Below, in pieces: positions 1 through 8,900 of a stretch of 64,000 nucleotides of DNA. Position 1 is the first letter of the stretch. Each line of letters starts with the position of its first letter. Under the pieces are notes generated by a model. The model saw only the letters and a list, made by a program, of their open reading frames with translations. It was not told the DNA's origin and did not search any database. The translations under genes and the position numbers were made by a program. Origin of the DNA: Anisus vortex (taxonomy: Eukaryota > Mollusca > Gastropoda > Planorbidae); assembly GCA_949126835.1 (NCBI GenBank), contig OX421505.1, forward strand, positions 8,378,587 to 8,442,586, written 5' to 3'.

Positions 1-150
1 TCGTTAAGCATATCTACACTCCTAACTCTAAAACGGTGTGTACATTACACGTCACCAAGGTTTTTGCAAGTAACGTTCTTGAGAGATATCAAAGGCCAAG
101 CTGTAAACCTAAAGTTATCCCGACTGACCCTCATGTGAATTGGGGAAAAG
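1..150. repeat. Left terminal inverted repeat of the 2.1 kb element
   Basis: This arm starts tcgttaagcatatctacact and ends in ggggaaaag. Its reverse complement occupies 1964-2113. It may continue left of the window. Confidence 0.85.
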
Positions 151-1963
151 TGGGGCATAAAAAAAAGTAATTTGTTTTATCTAGTTTGGGGTGATAGTAT
201 TGTAAAGAGCTCTGTAAATCGCTAGAATTTTTTGAAGGAATTGTTTTAAGTCTTAGGATGTGTTTTATGATTATAATAAATTACTACTATAAATTGGATC
301 AGGCAAAAAAAAAAAGCATTAGTTTTAGACTGAAAGGTGTAGTGTTTTAAATGTGTTTTGTATAGTCTTATCCCTAAAAGTATTCTAAGGGTTTCGAGTC
401 ATGCAAATTGCCTATGTATGATGTGGTTTATCTGGTGGTGGTAATATTTTTTTTTGTCAAGAGATTTTTTTATTGTAAAAGTTAGACATCGTTCATGGTA
501 CGAATAAAATAAGTGTGAGGTTAAAAAGTGTTGATGATATGTATTTTGTAAAGATGGTGTTTTGTAAATGGCAGAAATAGTCTAAGGCCCAACAAGTGAT
601 AGGAGTTCGAGCTTGAAGTTGTGCAGGGTTGTTTCTCCTATTACTAGAGTTGAAAGCCCCTTTGAACCTAGGAAGAGGAAATTCTAAATACACGTTGATC
701 GAGGAAACAAAGAATAGGTCTAAAATTTTTGTCTATCTTGTAAATGCATTCATTGAAACACAAGGGTACCTATAAAGATAGTTATATAAGGATACGTCTC
801 TAGGAACTCTATGCTAGTGTTGTCCTAGGGAGAAAGTCTGAAACAATAAGTGTTGTATAAGCTGGTTAATGGTAGTATATGTTACAAAGGTTCTGACCAC
901 TATTAATAAATGTTGGTATATAACCTAAAAGGTTCCATAGCTAGTTTGGTAATATTCGGTAAACTTAAAACAGTGAAAGTTAGGGAGAGATATGGGATGG
1001 TTTTCTTCAAACTGACACCTGGGTCAGTTGGAGAAAAGAAGGAAGCTGAAAGTAATTAGTTTGATCTTGTGTATGGAGGTGATAGTGATGAGTTACACGT
1101 ATAGGAAGGTAATGAAAAAGCTGTGAAAAGTTATTAGAAGGCATACTTTTAAGTCGTAAGAGGTATTTGGCATGGGTAGTATTAGACTTTTGAAAGGTGT
1201 TATTGAAAGGTGTGTGTTTTGTAAAAAGCTTTTGTTGTGGTATGAGTCAAGCAAGATTGTCTAATGTTATACTAGTGTTGGGATAGGGTTATACATAAAG
1301 GTGGAGCGTCATATATATTTCATGACATGACTAGGGGCATAAAAATGTTAAGTTATACTTATTTGATGAAGATAGGCTATGTGTTTTTTTGTAAATTTAG
1401 TGTTTTTGGACAGGGCTATCTAAAAAGGTATTCTAAAGGTTTGAGTCAAGCAACATTGCCTAAGTGGGAAGGTATACTTGGGTGTTGTCAATATGTGTTT
1501 TTTAAAGTTAGTGTTTTGAACAGGACTATATCAGAAATCTTTCGTGACACGAGACAAGCAAGATTGCCTAAATGGGAAGATATACTTGGGCGTTGTAGAT
1601 ACGTGTTTTTGGTTGTAATTTGGATATGTTTGTTCATATAAAAACAAATCTTTCGTGGTATGACTGTAGTCATACGGGGTTGTTTCACATATTACTAGAG
1701 TTGAAAGTCTTAGTGAACTTAGGAAAATGAAATGTAGAGCTATCTTAAAACATCTAGACCTACTTGATATGTATTTTGATTTGAGAAGTCTTGAGATGGT
1801 AGTAAGAGTGCTAAGGCTTTTATAGGGTGGTGAGTGGTCATATGTGTTCCAAGGTTCTGACCACTACTATTAAATGTTGGTTTGGTAATTAAAGTTTTCC
1901 ATAGCTAGTTTAGTAATATTTGGTAAACTTTACATAGTGATAGATAGGGAAAGAGAGCAGGGG

Positions 1964-2113
1964 CTTTTCCCCAATTCACATGAGGGTCAGTCGGGATAAC
2001 TTTAGGTTTACAACTTGGCCTTTGATATCTCTCAAGAACGTTACTTGCAAAAACCTTGGTGACGTGTAATGTACGAACCGTTTTAGAGTTAGGAGTGTAG
2101 ATATGCTAAACGA
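1964..2113. repeat. Right terminal inverted repeat of the 2.1 kb element
   Basis: Reverse complement of 1-150 over the full 150 bp, with substitutions near the outer end (for example tttagcat against ttaagcat). The near identity of the arms suggests a fairly young insertion or gene conversion between arms. Confidence 0.85.
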
Positions 2114-2144
2114 TTTGCCTGTTATAAAGACATGGCAGGGAAGA

Positions 2145-2470
2145 CCGTTTTTTTCGAAGAGAGAGAAAAAAATTACAAGATGATTGGAGAAAGAAGGATG
2201 CCAGGGAAGAAACTTTTTCGAAGAGGGAGAACAAAATTACCAGCGAGTTTCTTTTTCCTTCGTGGAAGGAAATATTTTTATTTCGAGAGGGAGACTTTTT
2301 TTCGAAGTAGGAGAAAAAAATTACAAGCGGGTTTCTTTTTCCTTCGTGGAAGGAAATATTTTGTTTCGAGAGGGAGACTTTTTTTCGAAGAGGGAGAAAA
2401 AAATTACAAGCGGGTTTCTTTTTCCTTCGTGGAAGGAAATATCTTTTTTCGAGAGGGAGAAAAAAATAAC
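2145..2470 (+). repeat. Minisatellite, 83-84 bp unit, about four copies
   Basis: The unit consists of a purine-rich half (gagggagaaaaaaattac) and a half containing the small inverted repeat ttccttcgtggaagg. Copies are spaced 84 and then 83 bp (for example 2227, 2311, 2394). Outer copies are degenerate. Long open frames on both strands here reflect base composition and repetition rather than a gene. Confidence 0.85.
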
Positions 2471-2540
2471 AAGAGAGTTGGAGAAAAAAAAAGGTGTCCA
2501 TAGACGAGTGTACTAAAAAACTTTCTAGGTAGAAAAACAA

Positions 2541-2870
2541 TGTATGTCTGACGCACGTTGTAGAGAGGGAACATTATTGAAAGAGTAACTAACAGTTTTG
2601 TGTGAGAGAGCTAGTAGTGAGAACGATCTGGAGCTATAATAAAGAAAGGAGGCACAAATAATGCGAATGTAAACGCAGACAAGAAAGTTGAAGATAAGAG
2701 ATTGTTGTTCTATTAGATTTGATAGAGTGGGAGTTAGAAAGGGGGAAAGATAAAAAGAAAACTAGGCGTAGTCGACAAATATAATATTGCCAATATTATT
2801 GGCAAGGGTAGGTAACCATGTTGGCCTATTTTTATATTTTTTTTTTAAAGGATTATCACATTTTTAAAAA
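2541..2870. other. Upstream region of the DFFA-like gene, no coding signal
   Basis: A 330 bp AT-rich stretch just before the ATG at 2871. It contains a short inverted repeat, ttgccaatattattggcaa, at about 2788-2806, and a T-rich run ending in AG at 2849-2850 that could be the acceptor of a 5' UTR intron. No convincing TATA box or core promoter was identified. Confidence 0.4.
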
Positions 2871-2970
2871 ATGTGTGAACCTAAGTATAGACCGATTAAA
2901 ATCTGGGATAAAGAAAGAATTGTCACAAAAGGATTTACTTTCTCATCATTTCAAGAGCTTGAAAACAAAG
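2871..2970 (+). CDS. DFFA: DFFA-like exon 1 (CIDE-N start)
   Basis: Encodes the first 33 residues plus one base, beginning MCEPKYRPIKIWDKER. This matches the first strand and RKGI-like loop of CIDE-N domains. The donor gtaaaa follows at 2971. The 109 bp intron 1 is T/G-rich (GTTT repeats). Confidence 0.8.
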
Positions 2971-5900
2971 GTAAAAAATAAAAACATAAATAAAGTAAAT
3001 TAAAAGCGATCAATTATTTTATTTTTGTTGTTTTGTTTGTTTGTTGTTGTTTGTTTGTTGTTGTTTTTTACGTTTGAAGGTTGTGAAAAACTCCAAATTG
3101 ATCCCCCTGTCAGAGTCGTTCTTGCAGAGGATGGTACAGAAATTGATGAGGAATATTTCTCCTTCTTGCCAGACAACACAGTGTTCATGTTGCTACCCGG
3201 TCGAAGCGAATGGATGCCTCCAAACTCTTGTAGGTGTAGTTTAATATATTTTCTATCGATTTTTTATGTTTTAAAGTCAAAATTGTTTTGTTTAAAGTAT
3301 CCATGCAATCTACTTTTACAATATGTAGATTATTTTTATATTTTAAATCCTTTACATTAATGTGGTGTTACGAATATCGGTCATAAATGAATGACGTAGT
3401 AAGGCATTGACCTCTTAACAAGTGCGTATCAGAGTCCAAAGCGACCAAGGTTTGACCTTTATGCCCTGAGGGCAGTTTAAATAAAATAATTCGTTCAAAT
3501 CCCGTGGAAATTGGGGGATAATTCTGGATCGTAGTAATTATAGAGAAAGAGGTTAAAATGCGTATTAAGACCCTGTAGAATCTTCGATGATCGTTTTCTT
3601 TGTAAAGTCCCGACCTCCTTAAAGTTAGTTCAGTTTAAACGTTTGTAGAGTGAAGTCGCTATATTCATACATGTACATATAATGCCATTTTATTGATACT
3701 TATGTTGCCACCAGTTGATGAAGTTTATTGATCGTTTATATTGAGTCTACAATTTAAATAAAATTGTTTATTCAACAACTGGAGTTGTTTGATCTATCGT
3801 TGTTGAGAAAGGTGTTGAAGATAATTATCACGAATATAACTACATTACTGCATAGACCTGTCAGTCAAGGAACCCCTAGCTTGGGCTACAGATTAGCAGA
3901 ATCTAGAGACTTCTAATAAAGATACAACTATATTCATTGAATCCGATTTAACGAGTCGTAATAATAGTCATCACCTAAAGAGGTCCATAACAATTTGCGG
4001 GCTTGCGTCCGATATAGTTGTATAGTGAAGCATATATTCAAGTTGTGTTGTGTTGTGTGTTGGAGCAGTGACCTACTGAGCAAGCCTAAGAACGCTGAAA
4101 TTATTCTTCCGATTGGAAAAACGTAAGTTGGAAAAATTTACCACTTTATAAATCTCTTAACTAAAGAATGGAATTTATTGAAAATCCAGAAGAAGAAGTT
4201 CTGAAAACTTTATCAATAAAGAAGTTAAAAGAGATCGCTGAGATCTTAAAGATAGAAGTTACTGAAACTACACCATCGAGGACTGTGTTGACACAGCAGA
4301 TAAAAGATGTGTTGATTGCGAGTGGCAAGTTGAAAGTAGAATCAAGCGCGGAGGGATATCAAGTTGAAGGTCAGACGTCGAAATCTATGTCCGAACAGTT
4401 TAGATTTCAGTTAGAAATGAAACGGATGGAAATGGAGATGGAACAAAAAAGTTTTGATCGTGAGATAGAAGAAAAACGTCTTGAGATGGAAGATAAGAAA
4501 AGTCAAAGAGAAAGTCAGGAAAGAATAGAGCTAGCAAAGATAGGAGCAACTAAAAAAGAATCTCATAATGATGTAGAGATGGCCAGATGGAAAAAGCTAG
4601 TCCCTACCTACATTGATAAAGAAAGTGAAATAGCTAATTTCTTCCAGACCTTTGAAATTTCTTGCAGAGATTTTAAGTTCCCAGAAGATAAATGGGGAAT
4701 ATTAGTCAGAACAGCTTTTACTCAGGGAAGGGCAAGAGATTGTGTTCTATTGTTAAAAGAGGAGAATTTAAATGATTATGAAATCATTAAAGATACTGTA
4801 CTTAAAGCCTATAACCAAATACCGGAAAGTTATCGGAAAAGGTTCCGTCAGTACACAATGTCCCCTTACCAAACACACTTAGACTTCCTTAGAGCAGAAG
4901 AAAAGTTAATGGATCAGTGGATAAAATCCAGAAATATCTCCACATTAAAGAAATGAAAGATATCATTCTCTTAGAGGATTTTATTAACAAAGTGAGGCCG
5001 GATATAAGAATGTATTTATCCGAGCGTGATATCACTGACCCACATAAGGCTGCTGATTTAGCTGAACAGTACACATTGTGTCATAGGACAGCTGATGGAA
5101 AGAATGTTAATAGGCCACAACGGCCAGCAGAAAACACACAACAACAACATCGTGAAAAAGAGCATTTTGTGAAACAAAATGATGTTAATAAAAAACCTAT
5201 CAACAAAAACGTCCAATGTACTTTTTGTAAAAGGACAGGACATAGCATAGAAGACTGTTGGAGTATACGAAGCAACAAAAGACCTAACAAAGTGGTCATG
5301 TGTGCAAGCCATAAACCAATACAGAATGTACAAGAAAGCGAAAATACAAACGAACTGAATTCGAAGAAAGATTCTTCTAAACCAGAAACACTGAGGGTGG
5401 ATTTGCCTGAGAGCAAAAGTCAGAAGGTAGAGAAATCTACAACTGAAGATAATGAGGATAAATATCCTGATTATAAATACAGAATGGCTACTATTGGATT
5501 AATTGTCCAAGTCCACAGAGACGAAAAAGTAGACCAAAGTATTTTTGACTCGAACAAGAGTCTGAAGTCATCGAAAGATGAAACAACACCCGAAAGTCAT
5601 GGTCAAGGGAAGAATAAAATTGACACAGAGACCCTGTGCAGTTTTCAACCGTTCATTAGTGAAGGTTGTGTGGCCTTACAAAAGGAAGGACCACTGAAGT
5701 CCGTAAAAATATTACGAGACACAGGAGCATCATTAACACTGCTGCTTAAAGATGTATTACCATTGAATGATAATACATTGACAGGACAGACTGTCCTATT
5801 GAGAGGTTTTGAATGGAAAGAAGAAATACCTCTACATAGGATATACCTAGCATCTGACTTGGTGACAGGATATGTGACAGTTGGAGTAATATCAAAACTT

Positions 5901-8900
5901 CCTGTTGAGGGCATATCCGTTATCCTAGCAAATGATTTGGCGAAAGGGAGGGTGAGACCTGAACTGATTGTAAAGGAAAATCCAGACCCTAGTCCTATAG
6001 TGGAGACAGGAAAAGAAAAAGAACTTTATCCTGTAGGTGATGTCATAAATGGTATGACACCACAGAAAAAGAAAGAAGAAATTCTCTCACAAGAAAAGAA
6101 AAAGAAAGAAGAAATTCTCCCACGAGAGAAGAAAGAGGAAGAAGAAGTGGAACGTGATACTACTATTTTCTCCAAGATTGATGATTGTCCGAAAGGAAAT
6201 GAACAATCAAAGAAGTCATCGCAAAATGAATTGATTGCTGAGCAGAAAGTAGACCCAGAGTTGCTACAGTTGCATGAGAAAGCTGTCGACGAGAAAGAAA
6301 ATCCTACTACTGATGTCTATGAACAGATAGACCACAGCATAAACAAACAACAATGCAAACCTGCAGTTGCCGGTACAGATGAAGATTTGAGGAGCATCAC
6401 TGAAGAAACGAGTGCTGAGAGCTGGACCGAAACTATCAAAAGCTATGGGTTACCACAATCCATACCGACAGATCAAAGGACCAACTTCGCCCCGGAACTC
6501 TTCAATCCAGTCCTAAGAAACTTATGCCTGGAGCAGGAGATGTCAACTGAATCCTATCCGGAAAGTCGAGGAGCCTATGGACCAATCTTTGGACCCACTG
6601 TCCGAGGACCACTCAAACTACTTCCAGAGGAATGGCAGACCGAATTGGACCTCCTTGGGCTGATCAAGTACCTAGATAAGTACATAAATGTTTTGTCTGA
6701 CATAACTGTGTTTGTTAGAAAAAAACTGTACACTGCTCACATGCAGATGCCATTGTTGTGTGATGAAAGAAAGGCAAAAATATTATATCATTTGAAAATG
6801 ATAAAGCCTTACCTTCTGAAAACAATTGGAATAAGCTTGATGTTGTTAACATTGTTACTCTTAATTGTAAAATTTATGCCTGGAGTACAGGATGAATTGA
6901 ATGACAAATTCACTGATAGTTAGTTACCAAACTTACTATTTTAAAACTTAATCCCTTACTTGTGATGAAAAAGGACTGAGTAAAAGTATTGTTAGAGTAG
7001 ATATCATTATATTGTGATATTTCTAAACAAACTTGTTAGGTTGAGCATTTAAAATAATTGCTATAAGAGAAAAAGATCAGTTTTATCCGCAGAATTGGTT
7101 TCTAAATCAGAGGACATTATAAATGTGGACTGATTATAAGATGTGTTTGAGAATCTCTGGAAATGATAATTGAAACATTTGGCAGAGAGGATAATCTGAT
7201 TGATAAAGATGTAAATGGTTTTAAGAAAAGAGAATTTGTCTATCACTAAAGTATTGAGAAATGTTTTATGATTGTACTATGGAAATTTATTTTATCATGT
7301 ACTGTTGTTGAAATAATTGCACTGAGTCAGGATGCAAATTTCTTCTATGTGAATTTATTCATTTATTATATTATCATTGAATGTATGATAATGTAGGGTA
7401 AAAATAGTTGCAGCAAGGCAGAACTATGACTAACAAGAATTCCAAGAAATGTATTATATATGATTTTTCACACTTAGGATACTGTTACATGAAAAGCAGA
7501 CCAGAAGTGAAACTAATGTAAAATAAAACTTATCCTTGTTTTGTATAAATTTAGGATGTGCCACTGACTTGACACTGTAAACCAGAATGGTTGAGAATGT
7601 CATGGTTGAGAATTTATAATGTTGACATACCAATGTTCAACTAATGTATGATTAATTAAGGATTTCATGTCAAGATTGTAAAACTAATCTATATTTTTTC
7701 TGTATTAGTTAAAATAGATTGAATGAATTGTATTGACAAGCAAAAGACTGGGTAGACCTGAACACTGTGGAAGTAACAGGAACCTAGAACCTATGAATAA
7801 AACCTTTATGGAAAATGGAAAAGAGCAATGTACACCACTGAAAAGATTGGAAATGAAATGTTTTACCACACCAGTCAAACCAGCAGTTTGTTTTGTACAT
7901 AAATTGTTACATTGATTTCGCTATGAAAAAAAAATTTATAGTAGCCTATGCTTAACTTTTCTACTTCAATAATATTGTATTTAATGTAATCTGAAGAAAA
8001 TAAGTACTTACTGTGTAGTACTAAGATTGTATGAAGATAATATAACTTGTTTTAATTGATAGTTAATTAAGTAAATTAACCAAATTTGTTTAAGTAAATC
8101 CATGATTGTCTGAATGTTTCAATTTAACCTGCTACGATGTGAACTCTTTTAAAAAAGAAAATAATGACGTCGAAAGGTCATGGTAAAATGAAAGATTGAG
8201 ATATTTTTAATGATTTTTGCTATAAACTATTTTAATTCGTGAACAGACTATGTTTAATGTTCTCAAAATAAAATAAATGAATTTGATTTTGAGATGATAG
8301 ATGTTAAAGAATGCTCATTTAATACGATAACTATTTAATCGCGTAGCAATTTTATTTGACCTCGGCTGTGATGGGGTAGAAATTTGCATAGCGATGTCAA
8401 TATTGTTAGAATCAATTGGGAATGAGAGAGAAAAAAAAAGAGAGAGAGAGAGAGAGAGAAAGGCGGAATTGACCTACATTTTGGGTCGCGTCACCGACAG
8501 TTGTCTAATGTTGTCCAAGCCTACAGGCTGAAAAAAAAAATACTGTCGAGAAAATGATCGTGTTGTTGTGTAATTAGGTCAAGCCTAGTAGTATTTTTTT
8601 CATCAAGAGCGTTGGTTTTTTTTCTCCTTATGAAAAAATAAGTCGTGTCTGCATAGACATTAAGTGATTTTTTCTTTTGTTGTTTGATTACAAATGTAAA
8701 AGATATTAGTTTATAAATTAAATGGACGAGAGAGTTTTTATTACAGTGGAATGTTCAATGTAATAGAAATTATTAACTTGTATTATATTATATCTATTAA
8801 GAATGATTATGTATTTTTCTTGTATACAAGATTTAGATAAACAATTTAATTGTCCATTGTTTTGAATTAAAAATGGAATGATTGAATGACTATAGTTAAG

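Larger units (their letters stand above)
1..2113. mobile_element. Foldback/TIR DNA element, 2.1 kb, non-coding
   Basis: Bases 1-150 recur as a nearly perfect reverse complement at 1964-2113, with only a few mismatches. The two arms enclose about 1.8 kb without a convincing gene. This is the layout of a non-autonomous TIR transposon or foldback element. The left arm starts at base 1, so it may extend beyond the window, and no target-site duplication can be checked. The interior contains direct repeats about 1 kb apart: 596-1000 resembles 1666-1960, including shared strings such as ttactagagttgaaag and ggttctgaccacta. A second, local repeat is centred on 1440-1610. Confidence 0.8.

Noticed and set aside
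2106..2540. Lys/Arg/Phe-rich open frames on both strands
   Set aside because: Produced by the 83 bp minisatellite.
2818..3003. 61-codon frame from ATG at 2818
   Set aside because: It is in another frame than the CIDE-N exon at 2871-2970, which has domain similarity and matching splice phase.
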